NCBI GenBank assembly: GCA_009739215.1
Contig: VSJF01000003.1
Span: 2,604,001-2,668,000 of the forward strand
Length of the DNA: 64,000 nucleotides
Source: Floccularia luteovirens
Lineage: Eukaryota > Basidiomycota > Agaricomycetes > Agaricales > Squamanitaceae
Reading direction: 5' to 3'
Below are positions 22,925-34,560 of this stretch, piece by piece. Each line of letters begins with the position of its first letter. Position 1 is the stretch's first letter. The notes under the pieces are model-generated. The model was not told the DNA's origin, searched no databases, and saw only the letters and a list, made by a program, of their open reading frames with translations. A program made the translations under genes and the position numbers.

Positions 22925-25443
22925 ATGTCGCAGTCTCAGAGAAACATTCAACCTTGTGGTGGACCCGATAATGATGCAAATGGATGTGGAACAGTCTTTC
23001 CACGTATGCAAATGGATGCAATCCTCTGTCAGCTTTGTAAAAAGCTGAATAAGAATAGCATTACTGATGCTGAGATTGCTTTTATCAAGGTTCGCACTCT
23101 GTCACCTGTCCATTTACTATGTTGAGCTCACAAATGGAATCTAAAGGAAAAATTCAAACAATGTTTCGAATGTGGGCTTAGTGGAACCAATGTTAGCAAC
23201 CCTTGTGGAACCTGTAAAAGACTTGGTACGTACTATTCAATTATGATATTTGCATCAGGCTCAGATGTAATCAACTATTTATAATATTAGCACATCAAGA
23301 GAATGGCGTAATAGACGAACCTACTTTAGCAGGGCAAACTCGCCGAAAAGAACTTTTGGACTGCCGTTTGAACCGGCAAGTTGGCCCAGCAACACCAGCC
23401 ACAGAGCTTGAGAGCCTGCGAGGGCGAAATATATCAGCACCTACATTTGCAGTTGGCTATGAATGTCGAAGAAGTAATGCACCAAATTCAGTTGATCGGA
23501 TTCTAGGAAAATGCTGCCAGCCATTTGCTGAGTCTATGACACTCTTAGGCAAGTTCAAGTTCTACAATTTAGTATATAAATGATCAACTTACTTCTTATC
23601 TGCAGAACTGAAAGAATATATTGTGCGAAGCATTAATCCACGATGGACTGAAACTCATGCTGCAGACTTGAAACCGTATGTCAAAACCATCCAATTTTAT
23701 AATTTCAAATCTCACTTTTCACATAAAATAGAAGTGAGACTGAACTGCGCATGTGCAAAAATCTAGCCTTGCCACTTGGGGATGAAACTCTAACATTGCG
23801 TCAGTTTTACAATAAGTATAATCAACATGGATTACGGGACATGTACCTTGTTCCTCCCTCAGGAATGTCAAAGGGAAACCGAGGATCATCATTTTCAGTT
23901 GAGCTATTTATCCATGTGGACCGGGTAAGCATATTTCACTTCTAAGTTTCAGGAATATAAGTTTAATATTATTGAACCGAAGTTTATGCAAAGAACTGGC
24001 GAAGGGGAAGATGATGAGTCATCCATGCTAGAATCAACTATGAGTATCAGTAATAGTAACGGAAAACGCAAGCGTCAAGTAACCTCTTCTAAACGTGGGA
24101 CCCGAACATCAATGTCAGGTAAAGGTGGCCGAAGCAGTAACAAACGATTTTGCAGCAGTAAGTTTATGAGTTGTGACTGCATTGCCTATATACTCATTCC
24201 GACATTAATCTCTAAATAGATAGAGAGAACTTCACACCACTTACAAGTACTTTTGAGCGAGATAGAGGATTGGAATCTATAGCTGTGACGCAACCACAGC
24301 CTCAAGATCTGAAATTGGTGAAATTCACACGTCTCTCATGTGAAATCAACCATACCAATGGCACACCTATCTTTTCGGATGCATCTACAGTAGAATATGG
24401 GTATATTGACCAGATACCCATAGTTCTGTCATCTTCGGATCGCGGAAAGACAAAAGATGTGTTTGCAGTCAGTGTTACTGTTATATAATCACAACGTTAC
24501 TCACCCAGAGACATAGTTTGTAATGGATGACAAATCCTATGTTGCGAAGAAACTAGTCAACATTGGAAAGGGACAAGGCATTGGGATTATACTTAAAGCC
24601 TCCTTTGAATGCCTCAAGAATGACCTAATCCGTCTGAAGCGAATGGAATACTTCTCTACTTTATTTACTAAAAAAGCAGAGGTTAAAGGTGTAGAGATAG
24701 CAGGTAAGCTTTACATTATGTTTCCTGTATCGTTATCATTAACTCCATAATTTTCTTCTAGACTTCCAAATCTCTGATGGATTCATCATAAAAGTTCTTG
24801 ATGAACCCGAGGCTGCTGCTGTTAATGATGAAGAAGTGAGGGATGCCAATCCTTGCAATTCTGAAGATGAATTGGAGGCACCAGTCAGCATAGCAACACG
24901 ACGCAAACACAATGAATTACATAACGTTACTGCAGTTTATCTTGTTGAACCTCGTCGTCTCTCATCTGCTGTCAACAAATACTCTGGAACTTTTGGAATG
25001 CGAAATTGTTCAGATAAACTGGGCGCAACTATAATGGCATTTAGCCATTTTGTCATTGAAAGTTCAGCTTGTGAATACATGTTTGCAGATATTCAAGGTA
25101 ATTTCGGTACTAGTAGTGCAATTTAGGTCATACTAAAAAGATTTATTAGGCTCATTGGACCGTAATCCTAATGGTAGTCATGAGACTATCATGACACTTT
25201 TTGATCCAATGACACATACACCACTTGGGTAAGCGATTGATACTTTCTACTGAGTTAACTTGCTAATCAAACTTGTTATGACCTAGTAAATCTGGTCTTG
25301 GTGACCATGGACTAGCAGGATTCAGAGATTTCATTGAACAACACAAATGTTCAGCAGTCTGCAGTAAACTCCGCCATTACTCATTAAATGAAATCAATAA
25401 ACAACTCGAAAAACTTGACAACGACATAAACAACACTGCCTAG
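22925..25443 (+). CDS. Alpha-type protein kinase carried by the transposon
   Basis: Eleven exons (22925-23089, 23147-23225, 23291-23548, 23606-23675, 23732-23924, 23953-24157, 24220-24467, 24517-24703, 24762-25097, 25150-25228, 25287-25443) give 658 residues. The N-terminus has paired cysteines (CQLC, CFECG, CGTC) like a zinc-binding domain; a basic Ser-rich linker follows. The C-terminal half matches the MHCK/EF2-kinase fold: Lys417 in SYVAKK for ATP, GATIMAFSHF at 556-565, FADIQG near 576-581, LFDPMTHTP, GKSGLGDHG, and a final Cys-x3-Cys for zinc. Intron 3 uses a GC donor with the consensus GGCAAGT. Intron 5 would be only 28 nt. The substrate is unknown; alpha-kinases phosphorylate Ser/Thr. 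Confidence 0.87.
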
Positions 25444-25715
25444 ATGTCACATTTTCCACACACATATCCTCAGCACTTTCGCACTGCTATGTCAGTGTGT
25501 TTTCTATTGCTATACGCTCATTTTCTGCTCATAGTTTAGTTTTTTCGTACAGTATTCCGTACAGTATTCTACTTTTTACATCATTTAGTTCCTTGATTTG
25601 ACAAAAAATTCTGAATTCTCTATACTACCCATTTGATATGTCCCCTACTATTACTTTATCCTAACATATCATGAAATCTAATGTTTTCATCGCTACCGCG
25701 CAAAGAATTGGGCAT

Positions 25716-25830
25716 TAGATGCCACGATGATAGCGCAGAGTTGTTGTCACACGGTAGTGTCACGGTGACCCGAAAAGGGAAAGTGTGAGTAACAACATCA
25801 AAACGAAGCTGAGACTTCTCGCCAGCCGTA
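25716..25830 (-). repeat. Right terminal inverted repeat, 115 bp
   Basis: Exact reverse complement of 21065-21179, followed by the second ATAACA target copy at 25831-25836. Confidence 0.93.
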
Positions 25831-25889
25831 ATAACAGCTCTTCAACGTTCAACGTCAACTCCGATAACTTACAACAAACAGACTTTGGC

Positions 25890-25966
25890 CTTTTAACAGC
25901 ATGTCCTCATACTAAAATCTATGAAACGAGAGAAAGTTAACTCAAATTCTCCAGTCGAACAACTGC
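25890..25966 (+). promoter_or_regulatory. Orphan hydrophobin promoter fragment
   Basis: It repeats the pattern seen before H6 (catgtcctcatactaaaatc, then cagtcgaacaactgc) but runs directly into another full H6 upstream copy instead of a coding exon. It looks like the truncated promoter of a lost hydrophobin. Confidence 0.5.
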
Positions 25967-26191
25967 AACCAGCTATGTGCTACAGAATGAGGAAATGAGG
26001 CAAAGTGCCAAGCTAGAAGTCGCAAAATACAGCCACCCCCTATTAACAAGCCCCACTCTCAACGGATTCTCCGTTTACAGAAACACGTACTGCTGGTGCA
26101 TGTAATACGTTTTTGGTTTAGTCCCCATTTTTCAACTCCAATGGAACCTTGAGGCTTTCATCCTTTTACAACATATCCTCCTACTCAAATC

Positions 26192-26198
26192 TATAAAA
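26192..26198 (+). promoter_or_regulatory. TATA box of hydrophobin H6
   Basis: TATAAAA about 80 bp before the H6 start. H4 has the equivalent box at a similar distance. Confidence 0.55.
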
Positions 26199-26272
26199 CC
26201 AGGGTGAACAAGTTACTCAAATTCCTCAGTCGAGCAACTCCCTTGTTCACTTCTAAACCATCTTTCTACACA

Positions 26273-26728
26273 ATGCACTCCAAAGTTGCCATCTTTGTTG
26301 CCTCTACCTTTGCTCTCATGGCTGCTGCCGCTCCACAGAATGGCAACATTATTGGTAGCTGCAGTCAAGGCAGCATCAGCTGCTGCACCTCATATCAATA
26401 TGCATCGTCATACGAGAATGACTTCCTCTCCACCTATTTCGGTGATGCATTCAGTGGAGGAGGTGACCTTGGTCAAATCGGAATTGGCTGTGTTGCCGGA
26501 ACTGGTGGGGGCACTGCTGGAAATAGTTGGTAAATAATCATGAATTTCGTTATGATATAAAATGGTACTCAATGTATATATTTTCAGCACTCAACAAACT
26601 GCCTGCTGCACGAGCAATAGCATCAGTATGGATTTGCAACGTCCTTATTATATTCCAAATAATGCTAACAATTGTCATTTACAGATGGCATTATGGCTGC
26701 TGGTTGCACTCCGGTCAATGTCAATTAA
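26273..26728 (+). CDS. Class I hydrophobin H6
   Basis: Exons 26273-26529, 26588-26625 and 26685-26728 give 112 residues. It is the inverted partner of H4, with the same one-codon-shorter last exon and the glycine-rich loop (CVAGTGGGTAGNS). Signal peptide and eight cysteines are intact. The start at 26273 was chosen over the in-frame upstream ATG at 26204 because the latter lies only a few bases past the TATA box and would spoil the signal peptide. Confidence 0.92.
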
Positions 26729-28282
26729 ATTCCATATATGTAGCATACGATGTATATCTTGTTTTGTTGTTTGTTGTATACGTCTTATATGTGTTAACAA
26801 TCCTTACTGAAAGTGTTTCAAATGAATGCACTTATGATTCTTTGTATATGGTTGAAACATTATTTGTCACAGGTGATACATGAAAGAAATTAATAATTGC
26901 AAACTTCCGGGTTGCTCCTCAGCACGGGATTGACGTGAACACCTTTAGTCCTACTTCCATCCAATGATGCAACCAGGCTCAAGGTCATACATAGCACCTA
27001 TCAGTCAGAATCTTTGTTGGCCAGTCCGGTGTTATATGCGTTGTCTCTCGGACTATACGGCCACAACAAGCGCAGTGTTCCCTTGAGAACAGTTACAAAA
27101 CGTCAACTTTTGGAACGGTACGGATGATAGGGTTTCTTTTCAATGTTTTACATCCGCAACGTTGCTGTACTTTTTTTGCGAATAACTGATCCTCAAGAAA
27201 TTCTAAAATTAGTGCATGGTTTGTTTGTCAACAAGTTTCAATTCAGTTCATCTCTGCATAACTTGAGCTGAACCATAACTTATACACAGAACCCATACAA
27301 CGACGTGCTTTCTACTACTTCCACCGAGTCCGAAAACCAACATCGAGAATGCGAGTGCGAAATCCGTGCTTTGCACTACCTGCAAGGTCTGTGCCCTTCC
27401 CCAGACGTTCTTTACCACTGCGAATTTCTGCCTGGGAACGTCTTACAGACCCACAACACCAACAACACCGAAAAGCGAAGCTTTATCGACCTTGTTGAAG
27501 CGGGAGTATTTCGTGCAACAGCAGAAGCCATACATGACTGAGTAAGTTTGTACCATCACCACTCCTTCGTGGTTGCTGATCTTCATTCCCACACACATCA
27601 AGCAGATTATTTTGTACCATTCAAGCCCAGTCCCGCAGCGCTTCAGCCTATTGATCCCTTGGTGACATGCCCCCGTCGACCTCGATATCAACTTGCTACT
27701 TCCATCTGTCTTTAGAGTTTTCCAGCACCCCACCGCATGACGCTAGCAGTCATTTTGTCTGATGCAATTATTCCACTCATATTGGAACTCCCGTAAGTAT
27801 ATTCAATGACGTAACTCTGGTGTATGTGAGACGTCTAATCTTGTTTTTGGTAAATTCATTCACCTTGCAATATATTAGGCTTTCAGGGAAAGACTGCCGA
27901 TCCAATGTGTTTGGTGTCGTGCCAAGTAATACAACTACTCGCATAAGAGACAAGCTCCATCAACCTGTCACCGACACTTTATACATAAGAAATGAATACC
28001 GCTCACCCCAAATGAGGCTTAGTACTAGAAAGGAAATAAACCTCAAACGCTTAAACAAGCGAGCAGCGGGAAATGCGTTTCTCAGAGAGTTTTTTTCCGC
28101 TCATACTAACTTTGCAACTCTCTTTGAAAACAGGAAATTGACCTATAGATTCTCGATCATATGTTCGGCTTAGCTTGAGAATTTATTTTTTTTCAATACA
28201 ACTCGCTGGCTAGTGTGGATCCGAATCCAAGAAATGGGGCTGTATTCAATCTAACTGACCCGTATCTTATCGTGAGTCTAGA
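26729..28282. other. Spacer between H6 and H7 with a decayed coding fragment
   Basis: An open frame at 27305-27541 (HYLQGLCPSPD, then SFIDLVEAGVFRATAEAI) resembles degraded segments at 39650-39850 and 18240-18560. It has no start context or partner exons, so I treat it as a relic of an unknown gene that is duplicated together with the hydrophobins. Nothing else is recognised. Confidence 0.4.
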
Positions 28283-28290
28283 TATAAAAG
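28283..28290 (+). promoter_or_regulatory. TATA box of hydrophobin H7
   Basis: TATAAAAG, 111 bp before the start codon, in the same sequence context as in H1. Confidence 0.6.
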
Positions 28291-28400
28291 ATGAGCCATT
28301 TTCACAAAAAAATCTTCAGTTTTCAAAACGCCCCACATTCCTTGAACAGTCCAATTCTTCCATCACACACTTTTTCCCAACAACATCAACTTATCCGAAA

Positions 28401-28859
28401 ATGTTCTCCAAAGCTGCTATCTTTGTCGCCTCTACCTTTACCCTCTTGGCCATTGCTGCACCCGCCAGTGGAAACATTTCAGACAGCTGCAATGGCGGAC
28501 AAGTTTATTGCTGTAACTCTGTCCAAGAAGCCAGCACTGTCTCGCAACAATACATGAACATCGTCGCGAGCAAATTTGAAAACTTTGGACCTCTGACTGG
28601 GCAACTCGGTATCACTTGCGCGGCAGGTTCATACAAAGGTGCTGCTGGAAATAGCTGGTGAGTTTTGTTTATTGTCTACAATGGAATTTGGATACTTAGT
28701 ATATGAATATAGCTCTCAACAACCGACTTGCTGCACTGGTAACAACTACAGTACGTCACGAAGACTAGATTATTTTTTTTATCTGTGAACTGTACTGATA
28801 TTTCTTTTACAGATGGCCTCATTGTTGTCGGCTGCACTCCCATCAACGTCAACCTTTAA
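28401..28859 (+). CDS. Class I hydrophobin H7
   Basis: Exons 28401-28657, 28713-28750 and 28813-28859 give 113 residues. The N-terminus and tail match H1, but the middle loop (QQYMNIVASKFENFGPLTG) is shared only with H9. The signal peptide and eight cysteines are present. The long in-frame extension upstream to 28215 overlaps the TATA box and is not coding. Confidence 0.92.
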
Positions 28860-29271
28860 AATATATCCTCCGGAATGATTTCCTGGAAAAGTATTAATTA
28901 TATATATCACATCTGTTCTTGTCTGTCTGTTGTGCATTTTAATGGATTATATTTGGTGTTGTGACTGATAACACTGCATGGATATTTGAACTCCTACTTA
29001 CCTCCATTTTTGACGCGTTACTCCTTGAGCTTTGCGCTCTCAGGTTAGTGAGCGCTGGTCCGAGCGGGCATAGCCTCCTCCCTCAAGAACTTTTTACAGC
29101 ACTTTCAAATGTATATCCATTTTGAGGAGATATATAACTGAAGAAGGTCCATGTCATTTGACAGAAGCTACTAGACTATAAAGAGACCCACATATGGAAA
29201 CATAGCATCGTCAGCCAACTCCTTGTAAGTCGCCTTTGTTCTCCCATAAACCCCGCGTGCTCAACAAGACC

Positions 29272-29395
29272 TGTATAGTTAGAACACCACCAACTACTCG
29301 CCACCGGGATTCGAGCCACGCAATAGAAATGTCAGGAGATTCCATGTTATAGAACTTTCTACCACGCATACCTGGCGCTCCAGTCCTAAACTATT
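29272..29395 (+). pseudogene. DUF6593 exon 3 relic downstream of H7
   Basis: On the plus strand it aligns with exon 3 of the DUF6593 gene at 37253-37483 (shared YHAYLALQ and the preceding acceptor site) but contains stop codons. Strand and place relative to H7 match the intact gene relative to H9. Confidence 0.6.
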
Positions 29396-29407
29396 GTAAT
29401 ACAGAAC

Positions 29408-29560
29408 ATAGTAGAGGAGGCAACGAGGGTGCAACTTTAGCGAACATTGTGTATTTGAGAAACGAGGAGGTAAAAAGTGAACTGGACGGTTTGAATGGAG
29501 TGACTTCTCTCCCATTTTATACATTTTCAGAGTAGACATATTCTGTAAAACTGTAAAAAG
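29408..29560 (-). pseudogene. Truncated hydrophobin 5' end
   Basis: Minus strand: a hydrophobin-type promoter (TATAAAATGGGAGAG context, as before H8) leads to ATG at 29447 and a dozen degraded codons (MFAKVA, then a shift), after which homology stops. It is the mirror image of the H8 5' region at 36110-36230; the rest of the gene is deleted. Confidence 0.6.
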
Positions 29561-29926
29561 ATCAAAGCCTCTCCGGGTCTAGAAGAAATAGAATAGGAGA
29601 AAAAACTTGATGCAACCCGATACAATGAAATTTTCAATGGAAATAAGGCGTGTTTATGTTCCGGCGACTTAGAAAGACTTTGTTTTTCGGATTCAGTGCT
29701 TTGGTACAATTGATTTGTCCCATCTAAGTGGACGAAATCATCATTGCGAATGACAATCGTTAGTGGGTAGCACTTGATAGGTAAGAGATACACACAACGA
29801 TGCAATTATTGTGGATAAGTGATCTCCCTCAAACGAAGCATCGGGAAATCGCAAGGAGTGAACGTTGTGTACTGCCTCTTTTTGAACGTGGCATGAAACT
29901 TAACCCTGTGCAGAGGCAGGTCCACT

Positions 29927-30736
29927 TTAATGCGATTGTGATTTATAAAACCTTGAATAATGGCCTAGCATGAGAAGGACACCGAAGCATATGTAACCCG
30001 ATATAAATGTAATACTACACACGTTGATTCCCTTAGGGTTGGGTTGAAGGGAAGAAGATTTTATCTCGTCTTCTGATAGTATTGCATCTGCTTGTGAACC
30101 GATGTTAAAATCCATCGGAGAAAGCACATATATGTCACTCGAGTCTTTGGTACTGTAGGACCTAATTATCATCACTGATTGTAAACGGGGACTCGAGTGT
30201 TGGATGATCACCAACGCATGAGGGTGAATCCCAATTCTGTGGTCGCCACAATCCAAATGTATTCTTTCGAGATCAATGTTGTGTTTTCGACTGGCATGGC
30301 CGCATCCAGTTTTCTCCTTCCAACTTGATTGCACATCCCATGGTAAGAGTGGATAATCGATCTTTGCTCTACATTGTAGCACTATTGAAGTCAGTCCGAA
30401 GGTAGTGACGGTGTCATGGGTGACAATCTTGAAAATCGTGAGGTACATGTCATCATCTATACCGACTTGTAGGGGCATGTTGTGCTCCCGGTTTCCGTAA
30501 CCGCTGTCGTCGATGTACAATGTGCGGTGCCCGTGTGTGATACCTATTCGGTTATCCATGTTATTAATTGTGGGCAGAAGAGCAAGCAAAAGGAACAAAC
30601 TTCAAAAGCTCTACGAGGATACTTCGCAGACATGACCTGAAGGTCCGGAGACGCCAGAAACTTCATATTCAATCTCCGGAATCATTATCGGGCCTAAAAT
30701 TTGCGTAAGTGGTCTGATTTCTTGATATGAGGCCAT
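29927..30736 (-). CDS. Hypothetical protein, unknown family
   Basis: Two exons on minus, 30637-30736 and 29927-30543, give 238 residues. The first exon (MASYQEIRPLTQILGP start) was found by its match to a relic at 35131; the splice restores the frame at a glycine codon. The middle contains DDDMYLTIFKIVTHD and HPHALVIIQHSSP, both recognisable in the relic. A hydrophobic stretch near the C-terminus (ISGYICFGVLLMLGHY) could be a membrane anchor or the readthrough of an unspliced intron. No signal peptide. I do not recognise the family. It lies head to head with the CM1/PACT gene, 330 bp apart. Confidence 0.5.
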
Positions 30737-31066
30737 TGTATCAGTGGTGGAACGAAATGTGCACTTGCTGAAGGTTACATGATCCGAATCAACAAGAGGA
30801 GATCACGTGTATGCTTGATATGTTCATCCGCGAGGACTCAGTGCAGCTGCATCACGGAGCAACCCCTTTCTACATTCCGTACAACGCGTTCTCGGATGCT
30901 TTTCTTTCTCTAAAGCAACAAATAATATTCAAAGAGTGGCGCTTTACTGACTTAGTCTTATAAGGTTAGTGTGTATCAATTCTTGCGTGGTTCGTAGATA
31001 TTGACCTAACTGTTTTCTATCTCTAGAAACTCTACATTTCGAACAACAGATTATCGTTTCCAGGAA

Positions 31067-34000
31067 ATGTCTGCAGCACTTGCAGTGCATCAAGACCTTT
31101 CGGTTCAATCAAATGGAACACACCCTGACATTTCTCTCGGTTCCTTAGTATCTGGTTTGTCGACACCAGGCAGACCTCTACGCAACCCTTCAGCATCTTC
31201 AAGAACAACAGCCCAATCATCCGCGCCACTAGCCACTCCTTCACCACCCACTGCTTCCCCTTATTCTCGTCGCAAAACAGAAGATGGTCCGTCTTTGTCC
31301 ACCCGATTGAATCATTTGAATCACGATGATGATGCCCAAGATGGAGATACTGATTTCTTGAACACTCCTGGTGGTACTGGAAAGAAGTGGGGAGACAGTG
31401 CTGAAACTCCTGCATCGCGAATGAAGCGTACGCGTGCAAGTGCTGGCGGTAACAAAGGTGTTACATTGACTCTTCGCGACCAAGAAAAAGTGAGCAATTC
31501 TTCATGTCTCTTTAGTTCTTTCATTCAACTAGCAACTTTATAAGCACATCGACAACCTGAAGAAGGAAAATTTCAACATAAAACTACGCGTTCATTTTCT
31601 GGAGGAACGCCTTGCACAACTGGCCCCTGATCAGATCGATGCTGCACTCAAGCAAAATATCAACTTGAAGATTGAAGTTCAGCAGCGTGGGATGGAAATG
31701 AAGAAACTAAAGAAACTCGTCCTTTCTCTTGAACACGAACTAGAACGTCTGCAACGCGGAACAGGTGGATCACGAGGCAGGGAACGTGACCTTGAAGAGA
31801 AACTCGAGGAGCGAGATCGCGAATTACGGGAACTCAGACGACGCATGAATAGTCATGGTATGGATGATGAAGCATTAAGGGAGGCGGAACTAAGAAATGC
31901 AGAACTGGAAGAGGAGTTGGAAAATGCCCGCGGCCTGTTGGAGGAGAACATGGATGAGATCGAAAGGCTTCGGGAGATGGTGGAGCGGCGAGGCGATGAG
32001 TCGATTAATGAAGGAGGTAGTGGCGAGAATAGAAGAGAGCGGTTGAAGCGACGTGTCGAGGAACTAGAAGCTGATAATGAGGAGCTGAGAGTGCGGTTGG
32101 ATGAACAAGGGGAGGTGATTGCTAGGAAGGAAGACGAGAGGGATGATTTGGCTGACGAAGTCGACGCACTCCGGCTGGAGATTGAAGATATCCAGCGGAA
32201 GAGAGAGGCAGAGTCATTGGAACGAAGTGAGAGTAGAGCACAAGTTTTAGAAGAAAGGGAGGAAAGAGAAGCAGTGGAAGATGATTTAAATGCTGTTAGG
32301 GATAAACTCGCAGCCCTAATGATCGAGGTACAGCAAAAGGAAGACGAGATTGAGATGAAGAACAAGGAGATTGAGGACCTGGTTTCTGAACACCAACGTA
32401 TTGTGGAGGTTGTTGAGGATGAGTGGAGAGGAGAGGTTGAGGAAAGGCAAGGTCGAGTGGATGAACTTCAAGACGTATGTTGCTTACTTCTCCAACTCAT
32501 ATCCCAACCCTCATACTAATTTAAATACCAAGGTTCTGGCAGAACGCGATTCAGAATGTAAAGACCTGAGGTTGAACATATCCGAATACGAAGCGAACGC
32601 CAACGAAATGCATGCCAAATTCGAAGAAGCTCTTGCTCACCTCGAAAGGGAAGCAGAAGATAAAGATACAGAGATTGAAGCCCTTCAAGTCACAATTGAA
32701 AAGCTCGGAGAACAAATCTACCTTCTCGAAGATGAGAATGATAGATTGAAGGAAGAGAGCGACCATATGCGAGACGAAGAAAAAGCTGAGCAAGAACGAC
32801 TAGAAGCCCTGGCTGCTGCGCTCAAAGAGGTACATTGTCTCCTTTTACATATGCCTAGGCGTCATCGACTAACGGACACCATCAGAAACTAATGGGCCAG
32901 AAGGCAGAAATTCAGCAAATATCAGAGATGTACGAACAACGTACCGAAGAGGTCCATGCCCATCGTGCACGTCAAGAAGAGCTTGCTCGTCATGTTGAAG
33001 ACCTTGTTGAAGAATTACAACGAGAGCGTCAATCACGCGAACACATTCAATCTGAACTTGACTCCGTAGATAAAGATCACGAATCGGAGCTTCGTAGAGA
33101 AAAACGTGCTTTGGAAGCTAAAGAATCTGCATTACAAAGTGCATTGAACGATCTAGCCCGGACTGAAAGCCTGCTCACCCAGCGCGAATCGGATTTAGAA
33201 GCCGTGCAGAATGCCTTACAGACACATGAATTGGAGTCCAAGAGACTTGGAGAGACGCATACTACCGCACGGTTCTCCTTACAGCTCGAAGTGGATAGAC
33301 TGAAGCGCGACTTGGAGAGGGTGGAAAGTGATCTGTCCCGTGCAAGGAAAGACCTGGAAGAAAGGGATACCAAAGCGAGGGATCGTGATTCTGTGCTTGA
33401 CAAATTGCATACAGATAATCGTGATCTTGCCAGCCAACTGGCCGCACAGACACAGGCGCGACTCAACATCTCCGAAAAGCTGGATAGCTCTCAGAATAGC
33501 TTGAAGGCTACGGAGAATGAATTGACCAATTTCAAGTCTAAAGTTGCCGATCTGGAACAAAGATTATCGAAAGACCAGCGAACTTTGTTATCCGCTGAGA
33601 ACCAATATCGCGATCAGTTGACCGAACGGAATACATTGCTTTTGACTATATATCAATATATGGACAAGATTCTGGGTGTTGATAAAACTCCGGTATGTTT
33701 TGGTTACCAGGATCACGTAAAAGTGGAACTAACGTCATTATCAAGAAGAAAGGGGGACAAGCAGAGACCAAACCATTCACCAACTTTAGCGTGTTCCATG
33801 ACAACCTAATCACCCGTCTCAAGGCACTCAGCCAAATTCAGCTCGATTTCGACAAACGTTGCAAGGACGCTGAAGCACGTTACACAGAGAAGCTAGGTGA
33901 CATGCGCAAGCAACTTGATAATCGATGGAAACAAATTGACAAGTTCGAGGCAAGCGTCAAGACGTATGCGGAAACGAAAGCAGCTTGGAGGCGTAAATTC

Positions 34001-34560
34001 AGCGCGAAGGAGGGTGAACTCGAGGCTATCAAGGTACAACTGCTTGGTATAAGTTTATATAATTGATTTGACATTAACTACCTATGTACTACAGGCTACA
34101 AATTCGGAACTGGCTGCCCAATTAGCTGGAATGAAACGTCCAGGTGGACCTGATCCAATGGAAGTGCGTTCTCAGTCGGCACGCGCAGCCAACGCCGAGC
34201 GTCGGTTAAACAACGCACAAAATCAGCTATTAGCCGCCGAAGAGAAGCTTGCTGCTTTGAATCAGAAAACTGTTGCAGCCGATAATAAGTGGGAAGCGAG
34301 GGTTAAGGAGTATGAAGCCAGGTTGCGTGCAGCTGAAGAACGGGTGAAGAGAGAGAGGCAAGGTAGTAAGGAGAGAGTTGCTGAGCTGGAGAATAGTATG
34401 AAGTGAGTGGATTCACGGTTTTCGTGATAATCCTTGGGAACAGAATTCTGATTCTTGGATATATAGGACTCTGCAGAGGCAACTTGAGCTTGCACAGAAA
34501 CGAAATAATCAGTTGGCAGATGTTATAGATTCTAACAAGGTCCCTGGCTCACCGAGGTAG
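31067..34560 (+). CDS. CM1/PACT spindle-pole microtubule organiser (Mto1/Pcp1 type)
   Basis: Seven exons (31067-31489, 31545-32474, 32533-32829, 32886-33692, 33746-34033, 34095-34402, 34467-34560) give 1048 residues. Residues 1-130 are disordered and Ser/Pro-rich. The exon 1-2 junction rebuilds the centrosomin N-terminal motif (KHIDNLKKENFNIKLRVHF, then RLAQLAPDQIDAAL), which binds and activates gamma-tubulin complexes. About 650 residues of acidic and basic coiled coil follow. Near 755-870 a PACT-like segment (LLTIYQYMDKILG, FHDNLITRLKALSQIQLDF) would target the spindle pole body. Fungal Mto1, Pcp1 and ApsB share this plan. It is a conserved housekeeping gene inside a duplicated accessory region. 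Confidence 0.9.

Larger units (their letters stand above)
21065..25830 (+). mobile_element. Complete DNA transposon carrying an alpha-kinase
   Basis: A 4766 bp element bounded by identical 115 bp terminal inverted repeats and flanked on both sides by ATAACA. It encodes two multi-exon genes on the same strand: an integrase-like DDE transposase and an alpha-type protein kinase with an N-terminal zinc-finger-like part. Perfect repeats and open genes indicate recent insertion. The superfamily is not certain: the DDE core is of the integrase type, and the 6 bp target duplication is compatible with Ginger or IS3EU-like groups, but I cannot decide between them. Confidence 0.88.
25967..27500. repeat. 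Inverted duplication arm SD3-right (H6 unit)
   Basis: Reverse-complement partner of 18240-19796, covering the H6 promoter, the gene and the downstream relic. Confidence 0.7.
27915..28990. repeat. Inverted duplication arm SD4-left (H7 unit)
   Basis: It pairs with 38225-39295 in reverse complement. The shared stretch runs from an upstream caacctgtcaccgacacttt motif through the whole hydrophobin gene and its 3' flank. Confidence 0.75.

Noticed and set aside
21065..25830. KDZ-type transposon, common in basidiomycetes
   Set aside because: The KDZ and CxC motifs are absent. The transposase core is of the integrase type (SDGHEKL, TTDKGSE, TPIESFW) with a 6 bp target duplication.
28215..28400. 62-residue N-terminal extension of hydrophobin H7
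   Set aside because: The extension covers the TATA box and leader, and the paralogues all start at MFSK or MHSK followed by a signal peptide.
31853..33469. Long minus-strand Ser/Leu-rich open frames opposite the CM1/PACT gene
   Set aside because: They are mirror images of Glu/Arg-rich coiled-coil codons and have no motifs of their own.
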